A stretch of DNA of 64,000 nt from an uncultured Bacilli bacterium (GTDB taxonomy: Bacteria > Bacillota_I > Bacilli_A > RF39 > UBA660), in NCBI GenBank assembly GCA_934098525.1, contig CAKONZ010000004.1:1-64000 (forward strand), in the 5' to 3' direction. Under the pieces are notes generated by a model, which searched no databases, was not told where the DNA came from, and worked only from the letters and a program-made list of their open reading frames with translations. Shown piece after piece: positions 25,411 through 34,617 of this stretch. The stretch's first letter is position 1. The number at the start of each line of letters is the position of its first letter. The translations under genes were made by a program, and so were the position numbers.

Positions 25411-26118
25411 ATGAACAAAACACTATTAATAACAGGAACATCAAGTGAAATAGCCCAATCAATAATAACTATGTTTGCAAAAGAAAAATATAATATTATA
25501 ACAACATATAAAACTAACAAAAAAAAATCACAAGACTTTGTCAAACAAATAAAAAAAGAGTATCAAATAGACATAAAATTATATCACTTAGACATAACAA
25601 AAGAACAAGATATCAAACAACTATATAAAAAAATATCAAAACAAAATAAAAATATAGATATATTAATAAATAATGCTGCAATAGATATGTATATAAACCC
25701 CTTAGAAATAACAAAAAACACATACAATAACATAATAAATACCAACCTTATAGGACCTTATCTTATGATAAAACACTATGAAAAAAATAATAACAAAGGA
25801 ACAATAATAAACATTTCATCAACAGATGGAATAAATACATATAATCCTTACAGAATAAGCTATTGTGCCTCAAAATCAGCCTTAATAAATATGACAGAAA
25901 ACCTAAGCCTATATTTAAAAAACAAAATATATACAATATCTCCAAACTGGGTTGAAACAACAAGCGTCAATGAAATTAATCCTAACGAACTAAAAGAAGA
26001 ACTAAATAGAATTGGCCAAAAAAAACTAATAAAAAAAGAAGAAATATCTAAAGAAATATTAAAACTAATAAAAAAAGAAAAGAAAACAGGAAGTAATATA
26101 ATAATAAAAGGAGAATAA
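25411..26118 (+). CDS. Short-chain dehydrogenase/reductase (SDR)
   Basis: 235 residues, classical SDR. The nucleotide-binding motif TGTSSEIA (residues 8-15) stands for TGxxxGIG, with E for G, followed by NNAA (about 91-94), a Ser in IINISSTDG, and the catalytic YCASK (Tyr/Lys, about 151-155). Likely an NAD(P)-dependent oxidoreductase related to FabG-type 3-oxoacyl reductases, but the substrate is unknown. The substitution in the glycine motif may alter cofactor preference. The gene is 5 nt upstream of the PLP enzyme and shares its promoter. Confidence 0.88.
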   Translation: MNKTLLITGTSSEIAQSIITMFAKEKYNIITTYKTNKKKSQDFVKQIKKEYQIDIKLYHLDITKEQDIKQLYKKISKQNKNIDILINNAAIDMYINPLEITKNTYNNIINTNLIGPYLMIKHYEKNNNKGTIINISSTDGINTYNPYRISYCASKSALINMTENLSLYLKNKIYTISPNWVETTSVNEINPNELKEELNRIGQKKLIKKEEISKEILKLIKKEKKTGSNIIIKGE

Positions 26119-26123
26119 TTACA

Positions 26124-27353
26124 ATGAAAGAAAAAACTATAGAAATAATAGAAAGCAGTGAAAAAGAACTAGAACAACAATTCAAAAAAATAAATCTTTT
26201 AGAAGAATACAATACTAATAAAGTCCTAAATGCATTTATAGAAAACAATGTTACCGAAGCTGATTTTAATCAAACTACAGGATATGGTTATGATGATGCC
26301 GGAAGAGATACTGTAGAAAAAGTATTCTCATCAATATTAAAAGCTGAAGACTCATTAGTAAGAAGAGAAATCATCTCTGGAACCCATGCTCTAACTATAA
26401 CCTTATTTGGGTTATTAAGACCCAACGACACACTACTAAGTATATCTGGAAAACCATATGATACTTTAGATGAAGTAATAGGTATAGTAGATAACGATAG
26501 TTCTTTAAAATCACATGGAATAAAATATGAACAAATAGATCTAGTAAATAATGATTTTGATTATGAAAAAATAAAAGAATATTTAAAAAACAATAAAGTA
26601 AAACTAATAGAAATACAAAGATCTAAAGGATACTCAACAAGAAAAAGTTTATCAATCGAAAAAGTAGAAAAAGTAATAAAAGAAATAAGAACAATAGACA
26701 AAGATGTCATAATAATGATAGATAATTGTTATTGTGAATTCGTAGGAGAAAAAGAACCACTAGAAGTAGGAGCAGATATAATAGCGGGTTCATTAATAAA
26801 AAATCTAGGTGGCGGTATTGCTCCAAGTGGTGGATATGTAGCTGGTAAAAAAGATCTAATAAAATTAGTAGCAGAAAGATTAACAGCTCCAGGATTAGGA
26901 AAAGAAATTGGCCCATCATTAGGGGCTAATAAACAATTTTTACAAGGAATATTTTTTGCCCCTTCAGTAGTAGCGTCATCATTAAAAACAGCCTTATTAA
27001 CTAGTAAAGTAATGGAAAAACTAGGATACTCAGTTGAACCATCATCAGAAGAAGAAAGAGTAGACATAGTTCAAAATATAATATTTAACAACAAAGAAGA
27101 TTTAATAAAATATTGTCAAGGAATTCAAAGTGCTTCACCTATAAACTCTAACTTCAAACCAATACCTTGGGCAATGCCAGGATATGATAGTGAAGTAATA
27201 ATGGCTGCAGGCACATTTACCCAAGGATCATCAATTGAACTATCATGTGATGGCCCAATTAGACCTCCTTTTATTGCCTATCAACAAGGTGCATTAACAT
27301 ATTACTATGGTAAAAAAGGAATAACAAAAGCAATAGATAATTTAGTTAAATAA
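26124..27353 (+). CDS. PLP-dependent enzyme, methionine gamma-lyase / aluminium-resistance family (YnbB-like)
   Basis: 409 residues of the fold-type I PLP family annotated as methionine gamma-lyase family or aluminium resistance protein. Signatures are ADFNQTTGYGYDDAGRDTVE near the N-terminus, REIISGTHALTITLFGLLRP, SGKPYDTLDEVIG, MIDNCYCEFVGEKEP, and the Schiff-base Lys in AGSLIKNLGGGIAPSGGY (about residue 227). A late motif with FTQGSSIELSCDGP is also family-typical. The actual reaction in this family is not well established. Start ATG follows aaaggagaataattac. It forms a two-gene unit with the SDR and ends in a terminator. Confidence 0.9.
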   Translation: MKEKTIEIIESSEKELEQQFKKINLLEEYNTNKVLNAFIENNVTEADFNQTTGYGYDDAGRDTVEKVFSSILKAEDSLVRREIISGTHALTITLFGLLRPNDTLLSISGKPYDTLDEVIGIVDNDSSLKSHGIKYEQIDLVNNDFDYEKIKEYLKNNKVKLIEIQRSKGYSTRKSLSIEKVEKVIKEIRTIDKDVIIMIDNCYCEFVGEKEPLEVGADIIAGSLIKNLGGGIAPSGGYVAGKKDLIKLVAERLTAPGLGKEIGPSLGANKQFLQGIFFAPSVVASSLKTALLTSKVMEKLGYSVEPSSEEERVDIVQNIIFNNKEDLIKYCQGIQSASPINSNFKPIPWAMPGYDSEVIMAAGTFTQGSSIELSCDGPIRPPFIAYQQGALTYYYGKKGITKAIDNLVK

Positions 27354-27377
27354 AAGTATCAACCGATACTTTTTTTA
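27352..27377 (+). terminator. Terminator after the PLP enzyme gene
   Basis: AAGTATC (27354-27360), loop AACC, GATACTT (27365-27371), T-run to 27377. Confidence 0.8.
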
Positions 27378-27400
27378 TATAAAAATAACATATAAAGATA

Positions 27401-27409
27401 TGATATAAT
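27401..27409 (+). promoter_or_regulatory. Extended -10 promoter element of addB-addA
   Basis: TGATATAAT (27401-27409) lies 18 nt before the addB start codon, with no clear -35 box, followed by aaagaggt as ribosome site. Confidence 0.5.
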
Positions 27410-27426
27410 TATAAAGAGGTATAAAT

Positions 27427-29760
27427 ATGGATTTCTTAAAAAACATAAACGAAAGTACAATTATTATAACAACTAAAAATAACAAACCAATATTACTAGA
27501 AGAAATAAATAAAATAGATAAAATTCTAGACATAAAAATAATAACAACAAAAGAATTAAAAAATAAATATTTATTTTCATATAATGAACAAACAATATTC
27601 TATTTAATGAATAAATATAACCTAAAATATACAGTAGCGTTAATATATTTAGAAAACCTTTACTACATAGAAAATAAAAACTATGACTCTGATAAACTAA
27701 ACTTTTTAGTAAAAATAAAACAAGAATTAATAAACAATAACTTATTAATATTTGACAACAATTACAAAGAATATTTAAAAAACAAAAAAATAATTGTTTA
27801 CAAAATAAAAAACCTAAACAAACTAGAACAAACAATAATAAACGAATTACAAAATGTAACAATAATAGAAGAAGACACAAAATTATATAAACATAAAATA
27901 TATAAATTTACTACTCTAGAAGAAGAAGTAGAATTCGTAGCAAAAAAAATATCTGAATTAATAAATAATAATATTCCAATAAATAATATAAAAATAACCA
28001 ACTTAGATAATGATTATACCAATAGTATACAAAGAATATTTAAACTATTTAATTTAACCCTAGAAGAAGAAAACAATTCATTATACTCTTACGATATAAC
28101 AAAAGACTTTTTAAATAACTATAAAGAAAACATAAATGAATCTCTAGAATACATAAAAGAAAAATATAACATTACCAAAGAAAACAAAATATATAATGAA
28201 ATAGTAAACATAATAAACTCCTTTGCCTGGACAGATAACTACTTAAAAGTAAAACCCTTAATAGAACAAGAATTAAAAGACACTAAATATATTAAACCAA
28301 AACAAAAAAATAGTATAAAAATAATAGACTACTTAAATGACTATATAGAAGATAATGATTATATATTTATGTTAAACTTTAATCAAAACTCTATTCCTAA
28401 AATATATAAAGATGAAGATTATATAACAGACAACCTAAAAAAATATATAAATATAGAAACAACAATAGAAAAAAACAAACTACAAAAAGAAAATACAATA
28501 AAAAGTATAAATAATATAAAAAACTTAACTATAACATACAAAGAAAAAACCAATACTAAAACCTATTATCCATCTATTTTAATAAAAGAATTAAACCTAG
28601 AAGAACAGGAAATAAAAGATAACAACATAAGTTACTCATGTCTAAATGATAAAATAAATTTAACAAAATATCTAGATAATTATATAAAATATAATATAAA
28701 AACAAATAAATTAGAAAAATTACTTTATAACTATAACAATATAAACTACTTATCCTATAACAATGAGTACAATAAAATAAATAAACAAGAATTTTTAGAA
28801 TATATAAACAATAAATTATATCTATCATACACAAGTATAGATACCTATTATAAATGTGCATTTAAATATTATTTAACCAATATTTTAAAATTAGAACCAT
28901 ATGAAGAAACATTTTCAACAATCATAGGAAAAGTTTTTCATTATATTTTAGAAAAATCCCTTAATAATGATATAGATATCCAAGAAGAAATAAACGTATA
29001 TTTAGAAAATAACAATATAAAATTCACTAATAAAGAAAGATTTTTCTTTAACAAACTAACAAAAGATTTAAATAACTTAGTAGGAAAAATAAAAAAACAA
29101 TTAGAATTTACCAAACTAAAAGATGCATTATATGAACAAAAAATAATTATAAATAAACAAGAAGACATAGAAGTATCAATAACAGGTATTATTGATAAAA
29201 TAATGTATAAAAAACAACAAGATAAAACCATTGTATCATTAATAGATTATAAAACAGGAACAATAGATTTAAATTTAGACTATATCAAAAATGGTCTTGG
29301 ACTACAACTTCCAATGTATTTATATTTAATAAAAAACTCAAATCTAATAGAAAATCCTATATTTGCAGGATTCTATTTACAAAAAATACTAAAAGAAAAA
29401 GAAGAAAATTATAAACTAGAAGGTTATAGCAATATAGATGAAGATATAATCAAAGAATTTGATATAAGTTACAAAGATAGTGAAATAATAAAAGGTCTAA
29501 AAGTAAAAAATGATGGTAACTTCTATTCTACTGCTAAAGTTTTAACAAATACCCAAATAGAAGAAATAATATCTTTAGTAGAAGATAATATAAATAAAGC
29601 AATTTACAATATAAAAAATTGTAATTTTGAAATAAATCCTAAAAAGATAGAAAATATTACAAATATAAGTTGCAAATATTGTGCTATGAACGACATTTGT
29701 TTTATGAAAGAAAAAAATATTGAAGTAATAAAAAAAGAAGTAGGTGAAGAAAATGCCTAA
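27427..29760 (+). CDS. addB: AddB-like nuclease subunit, reduced
   Basis: 777 residues, against about 1150 in typical AddB. The C-terminal third has the RecB-type nuclease: LSYTSIDTYYKCAFKYYLTN, IGKVFHYILE, GIIDKI with IDYKTGTID (Asp, Asp-Tyr-Lys of PD-(D/E)XK), and GLGLQLPMYLYLI. Cys in YYKCA plus the trio C-KY-C-AMNDI-C near the end match the AddB iron-sulfur site. The N-terminal ~450 residues keep no Walker A, so the pseudo-helicase part is strongly reduced. It precedes addA with an 8-bp overlap. With AddA it should resect double-strand breaks and recognise Chi. Confidence 0.82.
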   Translation: MDFLKNINESTIIITTKNNKPILLEEINKIDKILDIKIITTKELKNKYLFSYNEQTIFYLMNKYNLKYTVALIYLENLYYIENKNYDSDKLNFLVKIKQELINNNLLIFDNNYKEYLKNKKIIVYKIKNLNKLEQTIINELQNVTIIEEDTKLYKHKIYKFTTLEEEVEFVAKKISELINNNIPINNIKITNLDNDYTNSIQRIFKLFNLTLEEENNSLYSYDITKDFLNNYKENINESLEYIKEKYNITKENKIYNEIVNIINSFAWTDNYLKVKPLIEQELKDTKYIKPKQKNSIKIIDYLNDYIEDNDYIFMLNFNQNSIPKIYKDEDYITDNLKKYINIETTIEKNKLQKENTIKSINNIKNLTITYKEKTNTKTYYPSILIKELNLEEQEIKDNNISYSCLNDKINLTKYLDNYIKYNIKTNKLEKLLYNYNNINYLSYNNEYNKINKQEFLEYINNKLYLSYTSIDTYYKCAFKYYLTNILKLEPYEETFSTIIGKVFHYILEKSLNNDIDIQEEINVYLENNNIKFTNKERFFFNKLTKDLNNLVGKIKKQLEFTKLKDALYEQKIIINKQEDIEVSITGIIDKIMYKKQQDKTIVSLIDYKTGTIDLNLDYIKNGLGLQLPMYLYLIKNSNLIENPIFAGFYLQKILKEKEENYKLEGYSNIDEDIIKEFDISYKDSEIIKGLKVKNDGNFYSTAKVLTNTQIEEIISLVEDNINKAIYNIKNCNFEINPKKIENITNISCKYCAMNDICFMKEKNIEVIKKEVGEENA

Positions 29761-32700
29761 TTGGACAAAAGAACAACAAGAAGCAATTGAAACATCTGGT
29801 ACTAATATAATTGTAAGTGCTGGAGCAGGATCAGGTAAAACTGCAGTATTAACAGAAAGAGTAATAACAAAATTAAAACAAAATATAAATGTTAACCAAT
29901 TACTAGTATTAACATTTACTAATGAAGCAGCCCAAGAAATGAAAGAAAGAATTCGTACTGCCATAAAAAAAATCCCCTCCCTAGAAGAACAATTAAACTA
30001 CTTAGACTCATCCTACATTACTACCTTTGATAGTTATTCACTATCAATTGTTAAAAAATATCACTACATTCTAAATATATCAAAAAATATTAAAAATCTA
30101 GACCAAAGTATAATAAACATAAAACAAGAAGAATTTATAGAAGAAATATTTGAAAAAAAATACCAAGAGCAAAATGAAGAATTTATAACTCTAATAAATG
30201 CCTTTTGTTATAAAGATGACTCAGAATTAAAAAATCTAATTTTAGGATTATCTCAATCACTAGACCTAAAAATAAATAAAGAACAATTCTTAAATGACTA
30301 TATAGATAACTATTATAAAGAAGAAAATATAAATAAATTTCTAGAAGAATATCAAACCTATATATTAAAAAAAATAACTAAATTAGAAAAAGAATTAAAT
30401 AATTTACTTATCTACTCAGAAGGTAAATACTATGAACAAGTAATAAATTTAGTAACCCAACTATTAGAATCAAAAACATATGAAGAAATAAAAGAAAATT
30501 GTGATATTACTTTACCAAGATTATATAAAAACTGTGATGAAGAAACAAAAAAAATAAAAAAAGAAATATCAGAAACAATTGAAGACATAAAAGAAAATAC
30601 AAAATATCAAAATCTAGAAGAAATAAAACAAAATCTATTAACAACTAAAACCTTCATAAAACCAATCATTGATATAATAAAAGAACTAGATCAAAAATGG
30701 TTAGAATACAAAAATAAAAATGAAGCTTACTCATTTAATGATATAGCAAAAATGGCCATAAAAATAGTAAAAGAAAACCCAGAAATAAAAGAAGAAATAT
30801 CATCTTCATTTAAAGAAATAATGATCGATGAATACCAAGATACCAGTGATATTCAAGAAGAATTTATCTCTTTAATAAACAATAATAATACTTATATGGT
30901 CGGAGACATAAAACAATCAATATATCGTTTTAGAAATGCTAACCCCGATATATTTAAAAATAAATATAAAAATTACTCAAATGGTAATAAAGGAGTAAAA
31001 ATAGATTTATTAAAAAACTTTAGATCAAGAAAAGAAGTCCTAGACAACATAAATGAAATATTTAAACTAATAATGGATGAAAACATAGGAGGAGCAGACT
31101 ATGTAAAAACTCATCAAATGATATTTGGTAACCAAACATATGATGAAAATAAAATAGAAAAACAAGACTACAATTTAAAAATACTAAACTATTATTATGA
31201 AGATAAGAAATATTCTAAAGAAGAAATAGAAATATTTACTATAGCAAATGACATAAAAAATAAAATTAATAATAAATATCAAGTATTAGATAAAAAAACT
31301 AATACATTAAGAAATATAAACTACAATGACTTTTGTATCATAATGGACAGAGGAAGTGAATTTGATAAATACAAAAAAATATTTGAATACTTATCAATCC
31401 CATTATCAATATATCAAGATGAAAAATTAACAAATGAAGACGATATATATGTCTTAAAAAATATAATAGGTTTAATATTAAAAATAAAAGATAAAAAGTA
31501 TGATAAAGAATTTAAACATTTTTTTATAAGTATAGCAAGAAGTTATCTATTTAACTATAAAGATGAAGAAATATTTAAAATATTTAAAGAAAATACATTT
31601 TATAAAGATGAAATATATATAAAATGCCAAAAAATAATAGAAAATATAGAATACCTAACCAATAGACAACTATTAGAAAAAATAATAGAAGAATTTAATA
31701 TATATGAAAAACTAATAACAATAGGTAATATAGAAAAATGTATAATAAGATTAGACAACATCTTAAATATATCAGATAACCTAACAGATTTAGGATATAC
31801 CAAACAACAATTCTTTGATTACATAAATCATATGATAAATAGTAACCAAGATATAAAATACACAATTAAACAAACTAACACCAATAGTGTAAAAATAATG
31901 AACATTCATAAATCAAAAGGATTAGAATTTCCTATATGTTATTACTCAGGATTACATAAAAAATTTAACACTAAAGACGTTGAAAACAAAATAATATATG
32001 ATGAAAAATATGGCATAATAATTCCTTTTTATAATAATGCCTCCTTAGAAGAAACTATATTAAAAAAACTACTAAAAGAAAAATATAATAAAGAAGAAAT
32101 ATCAGAAAAAATAAGACTATTCTATGTAGCGCTAACAAGATGTAAAGAACAAATGATAATAGTAACATCTCTAAATGATAATAAAACAAATACCATGTCC
32201 TTAGTGGAAGATGAAAAAAGATTATCATACAAATCATTCTTAGATATATTAAACTCTATAACTACATCATTAGATAAATATATAGAAAATATAGATATAG
32301 AAAAACTAAATCTAACAAAAGCTTATAACTTCTCAAAAGAAATAAATTATAAAAACACTCAAAATACAATTCAAGAAAAACTAATCATAAAAGAAAATAA
32401 AAAAGATGAAAGCATTGAAGAAGAAACAAACTACTCAAAAAAAGTAAACAAACTAATAACAAAAAAAGAATATAATGAACTTAAATATGGTACAGAAATA
32501 CATCAATTACTAGAAGAAACAAACGTAGAAGAAGTATTTAATGAAATAAATAAAAAAATAGATTTAACAAATACTAAAATATATAAAGAACATGAATTTA
32601 TATATACAAAAGACAATACAAAATACCATGGTATTATTGACTTAATGATAGAAGATAAGCAAAATATATATATAATAGACTATAAATTAAAAAACATAAA

Positions 32701-32824
32701 AGATGAAAACTACATAAAACAAATCTCAGGGTATAAAGAATATATAAAAACCAAAACCAATAAAAATGTAAAAACATACCTATACTCAATTCTTGATAAA
32801 ACCCTAGAAGAAATATATAATTAA
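29753..32824 (+). CDS. addA: AddA helicase-nuclease subunit
   Basis: 1023 residues, somewhat short for AddA (about 1200). UvrD-type helicase motifs: WTKEQQEAIE, Walker A SAGAGSGKTA (about residues 24-33), TFTNEAAQEMKERI, Walker B IMIDEYQDTS, VGDIKQSIYRFRNA, NFRSRKEVL, IMNIHKSKGLEFP and LFYVALTRCKEQM. The C-terminal nuclease carries GTEIHQLLEE, YHGIIDLMI and IIDYKLKN (Asp and Asp-Tyr-Lys of PD-(D/E)XK). It unwinds and degrades DNA ends together with AddB, feeding RecA. I start at ATG 29753, with taggtgaag upstream, rather than GTG 29744 inside the site. Confidence 0.92.
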   Translation: MPNWTKEQQEAIETSGTNIIVSAGAGSGKTAVLTERVITKLKQNINVNQLLVLTFTNEAAQEMKERIRTAIKKIPSLEEQLNYLDSSYITTFDSYSLSIVKKYHYILNISKNIKNLDQSIINIKQEEFIEEIFEKKYQEQNEEFITLINAFCYKDDSELKNLILGLSQSLDLKINKEQFLNDYIDNYYKEENINKFLEEYQTYILKKITKLEKELNNLLIYSEGKYYEQVINLVTQLLESKTYEEIKENCDITLPRLYKNCDEETKKIKKEISETIEDIKENTKYQNLEEIKQNLLTTKTFIKPIIDIIKELDQKWLEYKNKNEAYSFNDIAKMAIKIVKENPEIKEEISSSFKEIMIDEYQDTSDIQEEFISLINNNNTYMVGDIKQSIYRFRNANPDIFKNKYKNYSNGNKGVKIDLLKNFRSRKEVLDNINEIFKLIMDENIGGADYVKTHQMIFGNQTYDENKIEKQDYNLKILNYYYEDKKYSKEEIEIFTIANDIKNKINNKYQVLDKKTNTLRNINYNDFCIIMDRGSEFDKYKKIFEYLSIPLSIYQDEKLTNEDDIYVLKNIIGLILKIKDKKYDKEFKHFFISIARSYLFNYKDEEIFKIFKENTFYKDEIYIKCQKIIENIEYLTNRQLLEKIIEEFNIYEKLITIGNIEKCIIRLDNILNISDNLTDLGYTKQQFFDYINHMINSNQDIKYTIKQTNTNSVKIMNIHKSKGLEFPICYYSGLHKKFNTKDVENKIIYDEKYGIIIPFYNNASLEETILKKLLKEKYNKEEISEKIRLFYVALTRCKEQMIIVTSLNDNKTNTMSLVEDEKRLSYKSFLDILNSITTSLDKYIENIDIEKLNLTKAYNFSKEINYKNTQNTIQEKLIIKENKKDESIEEETNYSKKVNKLITKKEYNELKYGTEIHQLLEETNVEEVFNEINKKIDLTNTKIYKEHEFIYTKDNTKYHGIIDLMIEDKQNIYIIDYKLKNIKDENYIKQISGYKEYIKTKTNKNVKTYLYSILDKTLEEIYN

Positions 32825-32837
32825 AAAAGGTGATAAA

Positions 32838-34415
32838 ATGACAAAAGAAGAAAACCAAAATAAAACCTTTAAAAACTTAAATGATCTAGAAAAACAAAAC
32901 TATATATTAAAAATAAAAGATGAAAAAGAAAAAACAAAATTAACAAAATATATAGATAATGATGATATAAAAGGTGAAATATTAAAAACAATAAAAGATG
33001 ATAAATTAAAAAAAGAAATCTTAGAAAGCTTTAAAGATGACAATAAAAAACTAAAATATGCTTATGAATTTGATGATCAATATTACTTTACAGAAGCCAT
33101 AAAAAAATCAGAAAATGAAGCCATAAAAATAAAAGCCATAGAAAAAGGTTATTGTAAAGGTTATACTCATATTCTAATATCAACATTAAAAGATGATAAA
33201 CAAAAAATAAAATATATCAATTGGATAAAAGAAGCATACTTTACATACGTTTTAAAAACAATAAAAGACAATGAATCCCTAAAACAATTATACTATAATA
33301 AAGAATATTCAAAATATAAAGGTCTAATACTATCCCTAATAACTGATAAAGACTTTGTAAAAAAAGAATTTAATGAAGCAATAAAAAACAAAACTAATGA
33401 CGTATTTTTTCTATTATTAATAGATAACACTAAAGACAAAGAATTAAAAAGATATATGTTAAAAAACTATAATAGTAAAAAATATAAATTAGCACTTATA
33501 AGTAACGAAGAAAACTTAAAAGAAGAACTATTAAAAGATATAAATATCAATTACCAAAAAGATTTAATAGATCAAGACATAACCATTGGGATTGAACTAG
33601 AAGCAGTAAAAAAAGAAGATAATCCATTAAAAAACCTAAAAAAACTTCTAAAAACTTGGATAATAAAACAAGATGATAGTATAAAAGAAGGAATAGAAAT
33701 AGCATCCCCAATACTAAGATATACAGAAAAAGACTTCAAAGAATTAAAATTTATATGTGAATATTTAAAATCACTTAAATACACAACAACTATAAATTGT
33801 GGTGGTCACATCCATATTGGTGGAGACTATTTAAAAGAAGAAAAAGAATTAGAAATGTTATATTATATATATCTAAATTGTGAAGAAATATTTAAAAAAA
33901 TCTCCAATAGAAAAAGCACTAAGCCAAGACAAAACACATTCTCATTTGCAGCCCCTCTAGCACCAAAAATAAAACAAACAATAAAAAGAAATGAAAACAT
34001 AGAAATAGAAAATATAAAAACATTTATATCATTTATAGTGGATACTCAAATATCAAGAAATTATAGTATAAACTTAAAAAATATGTATAATAGTAAACAA
34101 ACAATAGAATTTCGAGTTCCAAATGGAGAAATAGAGTATAATGAACTATTTTACAATATCTTGCTATATACAACATTAGTACAAAGATCAAAACAATTAG
34201 CGCATACATATAATGAAAAAATAGAAGATTTAAGTAACAAAAAAATAAGAGAAAAAGAAAAAGTAAAAATATTATTAGATATATTATTTCAAGATAATCA
34301 AATAAAGGCAATTTACCAAGAAAGATTCAATGAAAATACAAACATACTTTACAAATTATCAAAAAATGATACAACGATATATTTTAAAAATAACAAAGAT
34401 AAAAAAATAAGGTAG
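32838..34415 (+). CDS. Amidoligase-like protein with N-terminal helical repeats
   Basis: 525 residues. The N-terminal ~225 are charged helical units with recurring IKDD/IKDxxLK pieces (KGEILKTIKDDKLKKEILES and so on), of HEAT-like or ARM-like look. The C-terminal part matches the putative amidoligase family (ATP-grasp-like, glutamine-synthetase fold): ITIGIELEAV, EGIEIASPILRY, INCGGHIHIGGD, then the helices leading to FRVPNGEIEYNE. The E-x-E and CGxHxH motifs are the expected metal/ATP ligands. Amidoligases form amide or peptide links; the substrate is unknown. It starts 14 nt after addA with aaaaaggtgat. Confidence 0.8.
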   Translation: MTKEENQNKTFKNLNDLEKQNYILKIKDEKEKTKLTKYIDNDDIKGEILKTIKDDKLKKEILESFKDDNKKLKYAYEFDDQYYFTEAIKKSENEAIKIKAIEKGYCKGYTHILISTLKDDKQKIKYINWIKEAYFTYVLKTIKDNESLKQLYYNKEYSKYKGLILSLITDKDFVKKEFNEAIKNKTNDVFFLLLIDNTKDKELKRYMLKNYNSKKYKLALISNEENLKEELLKDININYQKDLIDQDITIGIELEAVKKEDNPLKNLKKLLKTWIIKQDDSIKEGIEIASPILRYTEKDFKELKFICEYLKSLKYTTTINCGGHIHIGGDYLKEEKELEMLYYIYLNCEEIFKKISNRKSTKPRQNTFSFAAPLAPKIKQTIKRNENIEIENIKTFISFIVDTQISRNYSINLKNMYNSKQTIEFRVPNGEIEYNELFYNILLYTTLVQRSKQLAHTYNEKIEDLSNKKIREKEKVKILLDILFQDNQIKAIYQERFNENTNILYKLSKNDTTIYFKNNKDKKIR

Positions 34416-34434
34416 TTACAACTATCTTATTTTC
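34407..34434 (+). terminator. Terminator after the amidoligase-like gene
   Basis: Arms AATAAGGTAGTT and AACTATCTTATT flank a short loop and run into TTT; the stop codon of the gene lies inside the left arm. Confidence 0.7.
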
Positions 34435-34443
34435 TGTTATAAT
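34435..34443 (+). promoter_or_regulatory. Extended -10 promoter element for the 34.5 kb genes
   Basis: TGTTATAAT at 34435-34443, about 22 nt before the small ORF at 34465; no clear -35 box. Confidence 0.45.
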
Positions 34444-34464
34444 TAATAATAATAGAGGTGGAAT

Positions 34465-34617
34465 ATGAAATTCAAAGAGGTAACAATAGATAATCAAAAA
34501 TTAATAGTGCCATATGAAATAGAACAAGATGAAATAGAAGAAAATTATCAGGAAAAAAAAGAAACAGAAGAATTAGAAAAAACAAAGGAAATAAAAATAG
34601 CAGATGAATCAAATTGA
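34465..34617 (+). CDS. 50-residue acidic ORF, unknown
   Basis: Encodes MKFKEVTIDNQKLIVPYEIE followed by a Glu/Lys-rich helical tail. Supported by a good ribosome site (agaggtgga), a promoter element just upstream, and a 14-bp overlap with the next gene. No family recognised. Could be a real small protein, or a leader whose translation drives the next gene. Confidence 0.55.
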   Translation: MKFKEVTIDNQKLIVPYEIEQDEIEENYQEKKETEELEKTKEIKIADESN

